Assembly (NCBI GenBank): GCA_028287225.1
Contig: JAQBPZ010000397.1
Coordinates: 1 to 20,570, forward strand
DNA from: Gemmatimonadota bacterium
GTDB taxonomy: Bacteria > Gemmatimonadota > Gemmatimonadetes > Gemmatimonadales > Gemmatimonadaceae
Direction of reading: 5' to 3'
Length of the DNA: 20,570 bases
The notes beneath the pieces are model-generated. The model saw only the letters and a program-made list of their open reading frames with translations, was not told the DNA's origin and did not search any database. Positions 1 through 7,643 of the stretch are shown piece after piece (the first letter of the stretch is position 1; each line of letters starts with the position of its first letter). Both the position numbers and the translations under genes were made by a program.

Positions 1-27
1 TCCCTAATCCCTAATCCCTAATCCCTT
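1..27. repeat. CCCTAAT heptamer tandem repeat
   Basis: Three perfect copies of TCCCTAA followed by a partial fourth, running off the left edge of the window, so the full array length is unknown. It begins one base after the upp stop codon (upp is on the - strand). On the other strand it reads as a G-rich GGGATTA array, similar in form to telomere-type repeats and able in principle to form a G-quadruplex. It has no obvious coding role. Confidence 0.85.
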
Positions 28-28
28 C

Positions 29-676
29 TCACCTCGTCCCGAACAGCCGATCGCCCGCGTCGCCGAGTCCGGGGAGGATGTAGCCCTGGGCGTTGAGCTC
101 GCGGTCGAGGGAGGCGCAGTAGACCAGGACGTCGGGGTGCGCGTCCGCGAGGCGGCGCACCCCTTCGGGGGCGGCGACGAGGCAGAGGAAGCGGATGCGG
201 GTGGCGCCGGCGCGCTTGAGTGACGACACCGCGGCCGCGGCGCTGCCGCCGGTCGCGAGCATGGGGTCCAGCAGGAAGAAGTCCCGCTCGCCGGCGTCGC
301 TGGGCACCTTGAAGTAGTAGTCGACCGGCTCGAGGGTATCGTGGTCGCGATACATCCCGATGTGGCCGACGCGCGCCGCGGGGACGAGGCGCGCCACCCC
401 CTCGACCATGCCGAGCCCGGCGCGCAGGATGGGCACGAGCGTGAGCTTCTTGCCACTGACACGCTTGCCGGTGGTACGCTCCAGCGGGGTCTCGACGGGC
501 GCCGACTCCAGGGTCAGCTCGCTGGTGGCCTCGTAGGCGATCAGCGTCGCGATCTCGTCGACGAGCTCCTTGAAGATCTTCGTCGGCGTGGCGCGGTCGC
601 GCAGGAGCGAGAGCTTGTGCTGCACCAGCGGGTGCGAGACGACGCGCAGCGTGGGCAGGGCGGGGGTGGTGTCCAT
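29..676 (-). CDS. upp: uracil phosphoribosyltransferase
   Basis: A 215-aa cytosolic enzyme of pyrimidine salvage that joins uracil to PRPP to give UMP and pyrophosphate. Visible hallmarks are the N-terminal VSHPLVQHKLSLLRD stretch (residues 13-27), PILRAGLGM (82-90), the PRPP loop LLDPMLATGGSA (135-146) and the C-terminal uracil-binding YILPGLGDAGDRLFGT (199-214). The length fits the family, usually about 208-215 aa. The frame stays open upstream to 835, but homology begins at MDTTPALPTLRVVSHP, so the start at 676 is chosen; the longer version would also overlap the divergent gene. No clear Shine-Dalgarno is visible. Only 27 bp separate this start from the divergent start at 704, so the two genes must share a very compact promoter region or be nearly leaderless. 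Confidence 0.96.
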   Translation of the reverse strand: MDTTPALPTLRVVSHPLVQHKLSLLRDRATPTKIFKELVDEIATLIAYEATSELTLESAPVETPLERTTGKRVSGKKLTLVPILRAGLGMVEGVARLVPAARVGHIGMYRDHDTLEPVDYYFKVPSDAGERDFFLLDPMLATGGSAAAAVSSLKRAGATRIRFLCLVAAPEGVRRLADAHPDVLVYCASLDRELNAQGYILPGLGDAGDRLFGTR

Positions 677-703
677 GGGGCGGAAGCTACTAACTTCGCG
701 CGC

Positions 704-883
704 ATGAAAGAATACCAAGCGGTGATGCTGCGCCTGTCCCGGCACGCACGCGATGACGAGGATGCGCTCACCGACCTGCTCAACGAGCGCAGCCGCGGCG
801 GCTGGCGGCCGGCGATGATGTCGCAGGACGACCACCGGGTGACGATCGTGTTCGAGCGCGGGGACGAGACGACCGGGTCGTAG
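704..883 (+). CDS. small DUF4177-like protein
   Basis: A 59-aa protein beginning MKEYQAVMLRLSR. The layout resembles the DUF4177 family of small soluble proteins: an N-terminal K-E-Y strand, a helix with LLNERSRGGW (25-34), then a closing strand RVTIVFER (45-52). The function of that family is not established. It is divergent from upp with a 27-bp gap. The same frame is open back to 341 inside antisense upp; that part is a shadow, and the ATG at 704 is the start that fits the family. There is no strong Shine-Dalgarno. It is followed by a large inverted repeat that separates it from the convergent ABC-F gene. The gene call is fairly secure; the family assignment is from pattern only. Confidence 0.7.
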   Translation: MKEYQAVMLRLSRHARDDEDALTDLLNERSRGGWRPAMMSQDDHRVTIVFERGDETTGS

Positions 884-1115
884 GGCCGGTTCCGGATCGC
901 CGCGTGCCCGACCTCGACACGAGCTTTTCTACCACAGAGAACACGAGCGTTTTACCACAGAGGACACAGAGGACACGGAGGAACCGAGAGGACGGCCGCT
1001 GGCGCGCGCGACCCGCACCGTACCCGCACTCCTCCGTGTCCTCCATGTCCTCTGTGGTAGAACGCTCGTGCGGTTGCGGATGCCCGTGTCGAAAGGGTGT
1101 CCGGCGACGCGGCGA
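884..1115. other. convergent intergenic gap
   Basis: A non-coding gap between the 3' ends of the DUF4177-like gene (+) and the ABC-F gene (-). Most of it is filled by the inverted-repeat element at 944-1068 and an additional partial copy just before it at about 929-943. No credible ORF is seen. Confidence 0.7.
944..1068. repeat. large inverted repeat of nonamer type (element 1)
   Basis: The left arm 944-982 and right arm 1030-1068 are 39 bases each and match as reverse complements at 36 of 39 positions, with a 47-base spacer. Each arm is an approximately 9-base-periodic series, CCACAGAGG then ACACAGAGG then ACACGGAGG. A partial third copy (ACCACAGAGAACACGAG) lies just left of the left arm. 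The element sits between two convergent genes, so it could act as a bidirectional terminator; it lacks a T tract. Related elements occur at 15246-15454, 16061-16120 and 18168-18233. Confidence 0.85.
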
Positions 1116-3038
1116 TCAGCCGTCGGAGGCGAGGGTCTCCAGCTCTTCCCAGCGTGCGACGGCCTGCGTGCTCTCGGCGTCGATCTGCGCAAGCCGCGCG
1201 TTCGTCCCCGCCAGGGCAGCGGGGTCACGGAGCACCGCGGGATCGGAGAGCGAGGCGTACAGTCGGTTGCGCTCCACCTCCAGCGCATCGATGCGCTCGG
1301 GGAGCGCCGCCAGCTCGGTGCTCTCCCGGAAGGACAGCTTGCGCCGCTTGTCGCGCGGCGCGGCGGCCTTCGCCGACTTCGTGGAAGTGGCCGGCTTTGC
1401 GGTCTTCGCGGGAGCGGCCAGCTTCGGGGGCGCCGCGGGCTGGGGCGGCGTGCGCTGCCGGACCCAGTCGGAGTAGCCGCCCACGTACTCGCCCACGCGG
1501 CCGTTCCCCTCGAACACGAGGGTGCTCGTCACGACGTTGTCGAGGAAGGCGCGGTCGTGACTCACGACGAGGAGCGTTCCGGAGAACTCCAGCAGCAGCT
1601 CCTCGAGCAGGTCCAGCGTCTCGATGTCGAGGTCGTTGGTGGGCTCGTCCAGCACCAGGAGGTTGAAGCTGCGCGTGAAGAGACGCGCGAGCAGCAGCCG
1701 GTTCCGCTCGCCGCCGGACAGGGCACGCACGGGGGTGCGGGCGCGATCGGGCGGAAAGAGGAACTTCTCCAGGTAGCCGTGCACGTGCTGCTGGCCGTTC
1801 ACGGTCTCCACGAAATCCGCACCGTCGGCGACGCTGTCGAACACGCTGCGCTCCGGATCGAGCTGCTCGCGCAGCTGGTCGAAGTACGCGAGCTGGAGCC
1901 CGGTGCCAAGGCGGATGGTGCCGCTGTCGGGTGACAGCTCGCCGAGGAGGAGCCGGAGCAGCGTGGTCTTGCCCGATCCGTTGGGGCCGATGAGCCCGAC
2001 GCGATCACCGCGCGTGATGGTGGTGGTGAGACCGGCGACGATTGGGCGATCGCCGCGCGCGAAGCTCACGTCGCGCGCCTCGACGACGAGCCGGCCGGAG
2101 CGCTCGCCCTCCTGCGCCTGGAGGCGGACGGTGCCGACGCGCTCGCGCCGCGCGCCGCGCTCGACACGCAACGCCTCGAGCGAGCGGACGCGCCCCTCGT
2201 TCCGGGTGCGGCGCGCCTGGATGCCGGTGCGGATCCACACCTCTTCCTTCGCGAGCTTCTTGTCGAACTCGGACCATTCCTTGGCCTCCACGGCGAGCGC
2301 GGCTTCCTTGCGCTCGAGGTAGAGGTCGTAGCCCGTGCCCCAGTCCACGAGCCGTCCACGGTCCAGCTCCACGATGCGCGTGGCGAGGCGGCGGAGGAAG
2401 GCGCGGTCGTGGGTGACGAAGAGCAGGGTGGTGCCGCGCTCCACGAGGAAGTTCTCCATCCACTCGACCGCCTCGATGTCGAGATGGTTGGTGGGCTCGT
2501 CGAGCAGCAGCAGGTCGGGCTCGCCGACGAGGGCCCGGGCGAGGAGCGCCTGACGCTTGCGTCCGCCGGAGAGCGATTGAAAGGGCGCATCGGCGTCGAG
2601 CGCGAGGTGCAGCAGCACGGTGTCGACGCGGGTCTGCACTTCCCAGGCGTTCGCCGCATCGAGCGCGTGATGGAGCCGGCTCAACTGCTGGAGCGCGGCG
2701 TCGTCACCACCTGCCACGCGGTGACTGGCGGCGTGGTAGCGGGCCAGCAGCAGTCCCGCCTCGCCGAGCCCGGCGGCGACGACGTCGAAGGTGGATCCCT
2801 CGACATCGTCGGGGATCTCCTGCTCCAGGCGCGCGACGGTCATCCCCGTCTGGCGCACGATCTCGCCGGAGTCGGGACGGAGGCTTCCGTCGAGCAGCTT
2901 CATGATGGTGCTCTTGCCCGCCCCGTTGCGACCGAGGAGGCAGACGCGCTCTCCGCGCTCGATGGCGAAGCGTGCCTGGTCAAGCACGGGGGGACCGCCG
3001 AAGGCGATGCTGACGTCCTGCATGCCCAGAAGGGCCAT
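1116..3038 (-). CDS. uup: ABC-F family ATPase, Uup-like
   Basis: A 640-aa soluble protein with two ABC ATPase domains and no membrane segment, the ABC-F plan. Members act on ribosomes or nucleic acids rather than as transporters; Uup is linked to DNA/ribosome maintenance. Domain 1 has Walker A GRNGAGKS (36-43), signature LSGGR (156-160) and Walker B LLLLDEPTNHLD (176-187). A charged inter-domain linker spans about 245-300. Domain 2 has Walker A GPNGSGKT (351-358), signature LSGGE (440-444) and Walker B LLVLDEPTNDLD (460-471). After a Pro/Ala/Lys-rich tether (530-568) comes a coiled-coil C-terminal domain (about 570-637) typical of Uup. Residue 1 at 3038 is the first ATG; residue 6 is also Met, so the start may be slightly later. 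It is divergent from the broken gene at 3080. Confidence 0.93.
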   Translation of the reverse strand: MALLGMQDVSIAFGGPPVLDQARFAIERGERVCLLGRNGAGKSTIMKLLDGSLRPDSGEIVRQTGMTVARLEQEIPDDVEGSTFDVVAAGLGEAGLLLARYHAASHRVAGGDDAALQQLSRLHHALDAANAWEVQTRVDTVLLHLALDADAPFQSLSGGRKRQALLARALVGEPDLLLLDEPTNHLDIEAVEWMENFLVERGTTLLFVTHDRAFLRRLATRIVELDRGRLVDWGTGYDLYLERKEAALAVEAKEWSEFDKKLAKEEVWIRTGIQARRTRNEGRVRSLEALRVERGARRERVGTVRLQAQEGERSGRLVVEARDVSFARGDRPIVAGLTTTITRGDRVGLIGPNGSGKTTLLRLLLGELSPDSGTIRLGTGLQLAYFDQLREQLDPERSVFDSVADGADFVETVNGQQHVHGYLEKFLFPPDRARTPVRALSGGERNRLLLARLFTRSFNLLVLDEPTNDLDIETLDLLEELLLEFSGTLLVVSHDRAFLDNVVTSTLVFEGNGRVGEYVGGYSDWVRQRTPPQPAAPPKLAAPAKTAKPATSTKSAKAAAPRDKRRKLSFRESTELAALPERIDALEVERNRLYASLSDPAVLRDPAALAGTNARLAQIDAESTQAVARWEELETLASDG

Positions 3039-3079
3039 GGTGTGTCTCGAAGTCGTGGCGCGTGGCGTGTGGTGCAGCC

Positions 3080-4074
3080 ATGAAGAATACCAAGCAGATT
3101 GGTGTCATGCACGATCACGAGATCGCACGACGGCGGCTGCACGCGCAGGGACTCGCGGAGGTGGAGCGGGCAATCGAGGAGCGCACGATCGTGCGCACCT
3201 GGCCGATGCGCGGCACGCTGCACTTCGTGCCCGCCGCGGACGTGCGGTGGATGCTCGCGCTGATGACGCCCCGCGTGATGGCCTCGGCCGCCGGCCGCCA
3301 CCGCGCGCTGGGGCTGGACGATGCGGCCTTCCGACGCATCCGGACGATCGTGACACGTGCGCTGACGGGGCCGGCGTGCTGACGCGTGCGGCATTGTTCG
3401 CCGAGCTGGAGCGTGGAGGCATCGCTCCCACGGGCCAGCGCGGCATCCACATCCTGCAGCGCCTTTCCATGGAAGGGCTGCTCTGCTTCGGGCCGCACGA
3501 CGCGAAGCAGCCGACGTTCGTGCTGCTGGACGAGTGGGTGCCGGCCGCGCCGGCGATGGAGCGGGACGACGCGTTGCGCACGCTGGCCGAGCGGTACTTC
3601 GGCGGCCATGGACCGGCTCGGCTTCGCGACTTCGCCGGGTGGACGGGGCTGACGATGGCCGATGCGCGGCGCGGCCTCGCGCTCGCCGAGCCCCTGCTGG
3701 AGCGTGTGCGCGGCGAGGACGACGAGGAGCTGTGGATGGCGCGCGACGACGCCGCGGCCGAAGCACCAGCGCAGCGCGCGCACCTGCTGCCCGGCTTCGA
3801 CGAGCTGATGCTCGGCTACAAGGACCGGAGCGCCTCGCTGCCCGCCGAGCACGCGGCGCGCGTCTGTCCCGGGGGAAACGGGATGTTCTCGAACACGCTC
3901 GTGGCGGATGGGCGGGTGGTGGGCACCTGGAAGCGGACCACCCGGGCGTCCATGGTGCGGGTGGAAGCGACGAGCTTCGCGCCGCTGCCCACGCGGGAGC
4001 GCGAGCGCTTCGAGGCGCCGGCCGCGCGGCTCGCGCACTTCCTGGGCGTACCGGTGACGATCGTCTGGCAGTGA
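3080..4074 (+). pseudogene. winged-helix DNA-binding (PF06224, AlkZ-like) gene, deleted and frameshifted
   Basis: The two reading frames together give a recognisable member of the winged-helix DNA-binding domain family (PF06224) that includes AlkZ/YcaQ-type DNA glycosylases. Frame one (from ATG 3080 or 3107, ending TGA 3382) carries EIARRRLHAQGL, then directly AEVERAIEERTIVRTWPMRGTLHFVPAADVRWMLAL. In relatives roughly 30-45 residues, including the VQAQDY segment, normally lie between these parts, so an in-frame deletion is inferred. Frame two continues GVLTRAALFAELERGGI to WQ at 4074, with QRGIHILQRLSMEGLLCFG and FVLLDEWVP. The frames join cleanly if one G is restored to the GGGG run at 3367-3370. 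The gene is probably inactive; an assembly error could explain the frameshift but not the missing segment. Confidence 0.8.
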
Positions 4075-4202
4075 GGGAAAGCGGGCGGGGCAATTCGTCC
4101 CACTGTCAACTATTCGACCAGCAGGCCGAGTCTAGCGGTCATCAGCGGAACCGAGCCCTCGGCCCCCAGCGACGACGGCCACCCCCCTCCCTCACCTCCG
4201 TC

Positions 4203-5516
4203 ATGCAGCTCGCCCCGATTCCCGACAACGAACGCGCCCGGCTCCAGGCGCTCGCGGAGCTTCGGATCCTCGACAGCGAGGGCGAAGCGAGCTACGACGG
4301 CATCGTCCGGCTGGCGTCGCAACTCTGCGGGGCGCCGGTGGCGATCATCACGCTGATCGACGACGAGCGGCAGTGGTTCAAGGCGGCGGTCAACGTCGGC
4401 GTGCGGGAGTCGGCGCGCGACATCTCGTTCTGCGGCCATGCGATCCTCCAGGACCGTCCGCTGATCGTGGAGAATGCCCTGAGCGACACGCGCTTCCACG
4501 ACAACCCATTCGTGACAGGGGCGCCGCACGTCCGCTTCTACGCCGGGCAGCGGCTGCTGTCGCCGGACGGGCATGCGGTGGGGACGCTCTGCGTGGTCGA
4601 CTCCACTTCGCGCCGGCTCACGGACAACCAGTACGACGCGCTCACCCTGCTCGCGAAGCAGGCAGAGGCGCTGCTCGAGATGCGAGTGCACGTGCGGCAA
4701 CTGGAGGCCGAGGTGGAGCTGCGGCGCAAGGCGGAGGCGGCTGCGGAAGTCGCAGGGCGCATCGCGGACGAGGCGCGGCAGGCGACGGAGCGGGCGAATC
4801 GCGCGAAGAGCCAGTTCCTGGCGCGGATGAGCCACGAGCTGCGCACCCCGCTCAATGCGATCATCGGCTTTTCCAGCGTGCTGCGGAAGAACCGTGACGG
4901 CGCGCTCTCCCCGGCGGGGCTGTCGTACCTGCAGCGGATCACGGCGAACGGGGAGCACCTGCTCCAGCTGGTCAGCGACATCCTGGACCTCGCCAAGATG
5001 GATTCGGAAGCGGACGACACCATCTTCGGGGCGGTGGACCTGGGCACGCTCGTGCGCGAGACGGTGGACGAGATGCAGGGGCGGCTGTCCGGCGGAGACC
5101 AGCAGCGGCCGGTCATCCTGGTGGCCGAGGTGCCCGGCGGCGTGTCGGCCATCGAATCGGACCGACGGCGGCTCAAGCAGATCCTCCTCAACGTGGTCGG
5201 CAATGCGCTCAAGTTCACCGAACATGGGCGCGTCGTCGTTCGGGTGGTGACGGATGCGGCGGGGGTGCCGCTGCAGGTGGACGTGGTGGACAGCGGCATC
5301 GGCATCCCGCCGGACCGCATGGAGGCGATCTTCGAGCCGTTCGAGCAGGCCAGCCAGGATACCGCGCCGCGGTTCGGCGGCACGGGACTCGGCCTGGCCG
5401 TCTCGAACACCCTGGCCGGGCGCCTCGGCTGCCGGATCGTGGTGGAAAGCACGGTGGGCGTGGGCTCCACCTTCAGCATCCGCCTCTGGGCCACGCACGG
5501 GTCTCGCGCGGCGTAG
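4203..5516 (+). CDS. GAF-domain sensor histidine kinase (soluble)
   Basis: A 437-aa cytosolic histidine kinase with no transmembrane segment. Residues 1-155 form a GAF domain (PVAIITLIDDERQWFKA at 45-61, SFCGHAI at 75-81, RFYAGQRL at 111-118). A charged coiled coil spans about 158-205. The kinase core has the H box FLARMSHELRTPLNAI with phospho-acceptor His211, the N box around 330-340 (NVVGNALKFTE), G1 DSGIG (363-367), the F box EPF (378-380) and G2 GGTGLGL (392-398). All catalytic motifs look intact. No receiver domain is fused and no response regulator is adjacent, so it is an orphan kinase. The ATG at 4203 is chosen because the GAF homology starts there; the leader is pyrimidine-rich with no Shine-Dalgarno. 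The upstream open frame back to 3534 is a shadow of the preceding gene. Confidence 0.92.
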   Translation: MQLAPIPDNERARLQALAELRILDSEGEASYDGIVRLASQLCGAPVAIITLIDDERQWFKAAVNVGVRESARDISFCGHAILQDRPLIVENALSDTRFHDNPFVTGAPHVRFYAGQRLLSPDGHAVGTLCVVDSTSRRLTDNQYDALTLLAKQAEALLEMRVHVRQLEAEVELRRKAEAAAEVAGRIADEARQATERANRAKSQFLARMSHELRTPLNAIIGFSSVLRKNRDGALSPAGLSYLQRITANGEHLLQLVSDILDLAKMDSEADDTIFGAVDLGTLVRETVDEMQGRLSGGDQQRPVILVAEVPGGVSAIESDRRRLKQILLNVVGNALKFTEHGRVVVRVVTDAAGVPLQVDVVDSGIGIPPDRMEAIFEPFEQASQDTAPRFGGTGLGLAVSNTLAGRLGCRIVVESTVGVGSTFSIRLWATHGSRAA

Positions 5517-5608
5517 GCGCTGCCGGCTGGCAGATGGTTTGCGCGTCTGTCTCCCCATGCGCCATCCACACGTCCCGCTTCACGCGGCCGCGACGCGGCG
5601 GGCCCGAC

Positions 5609-5983
5609 ATGCGTGACCTCTTCCGCCGCTTCGCCGGCTGGAGCTCCATGGTGGTGGGCTCGGCGCCGGCGTTCCTGGCCTCGGTGCTCTTCTGCATCGC
5701 GTGGGCGGCGAGCGGCCCGGTGTTTCACTTCTCGGATACCTGGCAGCTGGTGGTGAACACGGTGACGAGCATCGTCACCTTCCTGATGGTGTTCCTCATC
5801 CAGTACAGCCAGAACCGGGACACGCAGGCGATGCAGCTCAAGCTCGACGAGCTGCTGCGCGTGGTGGAGGGAACGCGGCCGCACGTGATGCGCGTGGAGG
5901 AATCGCCGGACGAGGTGCTGACGGAGCTCGAGGAGGACATGCGCGACCACCGCGACCACGCGACGCCGCCGGGCGCTGCCTGA
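5609..5983 (+). CDS. low-affinity iron permease family membrane protein
   Basis: A 124-aa inner-membrane protein matching the low-affinity iron permease family (PF04120). Hydrophobic segments lie at about 19-37 and 45-66 (WQLVVNTVTSIVTFLMVFLIQ), followed by the conserved YSQNRDTQAMQLKLDELLRVVEG (66-88) and an acidic C-terminal tail. The FHFSDTWQL junction (39-47) is typical. In bacteria the transport role is inferred from the family name and has little direct support. The frame opens at 5534, but family homology begins with MRDLFRRFAG at 5609. It lies 92 bp after the GAF kinase and may share its transcript. Confidence 0.87.
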   Translation: MRDLFRRFAGWSSMVVGSAPAFLASVLFCIAWAASGPVFHFSDTWQLVVNTVTSIVTFLMVFLIQYSQNRDTQAMQLKLDELLRVVEGTRPHVMRVEESPDEVLTELEEDMRDHRDHATPPGAA

Positions 5984-6041
5984 CGGCCGGGCGAAGACGG
6001 GTCGAACGCGAAGGCGCCGCACATCCTGATGCGCCGGGAAT

Positions 6042-6060
6042 GGTCCAGCTCCTCTGGACC
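6042..6060. other. small perfect hairpin
   Basis: GGTCCAG, a CTCCT loop, then CTGGACC: a 7-bp perfect stem 59 bp after the iron-permease-like gene. There is no T run after it on the + strand. It could be a weak terminator or an operator for the following genes; the role is unproven. Confidence 0.4.
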
Positions 6061-6122
6061 CACAAATGCCTTAGGAAGGGCATGACGATTCCCCAACACG
6101 ACCGCGCCCCTCGCGCCGCGAC

Positions 6123-6326
6123 GTGAGCAGACCCTGTCGCGCCGCGCCGGCGTCCCTCGTGGATGCGGTGCGGGCGCGGATCGCCCCGCTGTTTCCCGAC
6201 TGGGCGCCGGCGGAGGTGGAGGCCCTGGTGTGCCAGATCGCGGCAGTGGAGTGGCGCTATTCAGTGGGCGGCACGACTTCCGAGGAGCGCCCGGGCACTG
6301 ACGACTACCGAAGGAGGACGGGCTGA
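6123..6326 (+). CDS. hypothetical 67-aa protein
   Basis: A GTG-initiated ORF whose codons end overwhelmingly in G or C, as in neighbouring real genes, and which lies in the gap before the PAS-type kinase in the same direction. The sequence has an N-terminal helical part (LVDAVRARIAPLFPDWAPAEVEALVCQIAAVEWRY is split by two Pro) and a polar tail, with no signal peptide and no family that I recognise. It ends 35 bp before the kinase start, so co-transcription is plausible. Coding status rests on codon bias and position only. Confidence 0.45.
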   Translation: MSRPCRAAPASLVDAVRARIAPLFPDWAPAEVEALVCQIAAVEWRYSVGGTTSEERPGTDDYRRRTG

Positions 6327-6361
6327 CACGCAGCGAGACTGATGACACCGGAACCGCGAGC

Positions 6362-7603
6362 GTGGCCGATGCGTCGACCGCCGAGCTGTTTCCGGGCGAG
6401 GGCACGATGGCGACCATCTGCCGCGCGCACGACTGGGGGCAGACGGCGCTCGGATCGGTGCAGGGCTGGCCGGCCGCGCTGCGCATCGCGGGCTCCCTCG
6501 TGGTGGCGTCGCCCCTGCCGGCGGTGCTGCTGTGGGGCGACGACCTGCTGCAGCTCTACAGCGACGGCTACCTGCCGCTGCTCGGCACGCGGCATCCGCT
6601 GAGCCTGGGGCAGCCGGTGCGGGAGACGTGGCCGGATGCCTGGCGCGGAGCCGCGCCGACCTACGAGCGCGTGCGGGCGGGGGAGAGCGTAGTGGTGCCG
6701 CAGGCGCTGCGCCGCATCCGCAGCGGGACCGGCACCGCGGACGCCTGGTTCACCGAGGCGTACAGCCCGGTGCGTGACGAGGCGGGCGTGGTGTGCGGCG
6801 TGCTCGTGACGATGTTCGACACCACGCCGCAGGTGCTCGCCCAGCGCCGCGCCGAGACGGCGACGCGCGCCAAGGCGGACTTCCTCACGGTGATGAGCCA
6901 TGAGCTGCGGACCCCGCTCAACGCGATCGGCGGATATGCCGAGCTGCTGGAGCTGGGCGTGCGGGGGCCGATCACGTCGGGGCAGCGCGACGACCTGTCG
7001 CGCATCCAGCAGAGCCAGCAGCAGCTGCTCGGCGTGATCAACGCGGTGCTGAGCTACGCCAAGGTGGAGGCGGGGCTGCTGCACTACGCGGTGGAGGACG
7101 TGCCGATGGACGAGCTGCTGGCGCGGTGCGTCGCGCTCGTGGCCGGCGACGTGCGCGAGCGTCGCCTCGTGCTGGAGTACCAGTCCTGCATCACGCGCCT
7201 GGCGGCGCGCGCGGACGGCGAGAAGGTGCAGCAGATCGTGCTCAACCTGCTCAGCAACGCGATCAAGTTCACGGAGCCGGGCGGGCACGTGACGCTGGAC
7301 TGCGCCGCGGAGGAGGACAAGCGGCTCATCGTGCGGGTGACCGACACCGGATGCGGCATCGTCGCCGGCGATCTCGAATGCGTGTTCCAGCCGTTCGTGC
7401 AGGTGGATGCGAAGATGACGCGCGCGTACGAGGGGACGGGGCTCGGGCTGGCGATCAGCCGCGAGATGGCGCGCGGGATGGGTGGCGACCTCACGGTGAC
7501 GAGCACGGCGGGCGAAGGGAGCACCTTCACGCTGACGCTCGCCTGCGGCCGCCATGAGTCGGTGGCCGACTCACCCGGCAAGCGCGAAGGGGAGAGCAGG
7601 TGA
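6362..7603 (+). CDS. PAS-type sensor histidine kinase (soluble)
   Basis: A 413-aa histidine kinase without transmembrane segments. Residues about 8-155 form a PAS-like sensor of the type that begins with a mobile DWG..LG..QGWP stretch (24-37) followed by VLLWGDDLLQLYSDGYLPLLGTRHP (55-79) and FTEAYSPVRDEAG (130-142). The kinase core has the H box FLTVMSHELRTPLNAI with His180, the N box NLLSNAIKFTE (295-305), G1 DTGCG (328-332) and G2 GTGLGL (358-363). GTG at 6362 is preferred over ATG 6407 because the sensor homology starts before the latter. No response regulator lies next to it on the same strand; the nearest is the NarL-type gene 3 kb away on the other strand. It shares domain plan with the GAF kinase upstream but is not a close duplicate. 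Confidence 0.9.
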   Translation: MADASTAELFPGEGTMATICRAHDWGQTALGSVQGWPAALRIAGSLVVASPLPAVLLWGDDLLQLYSDGYLPLLGTRHPLSLGQPVRETWPDAWRGAAPTYERVRAGESVVVPQALRRIRSGTGTADAWFTEAYSPVRDEAGVVCGVLVTMFDTTPQVLAQRRAETATRAKADFLTVMSHELRTPLNAIGGYAELLELGVRGPITSGQRDDLSRIQQSQQQLLGVINAVLSYAKVEAGLLHYAVEDVPMDELLARCVALVAGDVRERRLVLEYQSCITRLAARADGEKVQQIVLNLLSNAIKFTEPGGHVTLDCAAEEDKRLIVRVTDTGCGIVAGDLECVFQPFVQVDAKMTRAYEGTGLGLAISREMARGMGGDLTVTSTAGEGSTFTLTLACGRHESVADSPGKREGESR

Positions 7604-7614
7604 CCCAACGCGAA

Positions 7615-7643
7615 CGCCCCAGCGCCTAGCGGCGTCTGGGGCG
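7615..7643. terminator. strong hairpin between convergent genes
   Basis: CGCCCCAGCGCC pairs with GGCGTCTGGGGCG (one bulged T), leaving a TAGC loop: a 12-bp GC-rich stem 11 bp after the kinase stop. It can fold on either strand and so could end transcription from both sides, although no T tract follows. The - strand stop codon of the IS3-type orfA (7626-7628) overlaps the loop. Confidence 0.6.

Noticed and set aside
677..835. N-terminal extension of upp
   Set aside because: The extra 53 residues lack homology and overlap the divergent DUF4177-like gene; the family begins at 676.
929..1068. CRISPR-like or tandem array interpretation of the ACACAGAGG units
   Set aside because: Units are contiguous with no unique spacers, and they pair as inverted arms, so this is a palindrome family and not a CRISPR array.
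704..3100. Shared string GAATACCAAGC just after the start codons at 704 and 3080
   Set aside because: A short match of this length is expected by chance in 20 kb; the reading frames differ and there is no extended similarity.
3534..4202. Upstream extension of the GAF kinase to 3534
   Set aside because: It lies out of frame within the PF06224-type gene and has shadow composition; kinase homology starts at 4203.
4110..5558. A 482-aa open frame antisense to the GAF kinase, and similar long antisense frames (2900-4093 -, 6305-7555 -, 12903-14210 -, 16208-17500 +, 18200-19771 -)
   Set aside because: They are shadow frames produced by high third-position GC of real genes; compositions are Arg/Ala/Gly/His-rich with no family motifs.
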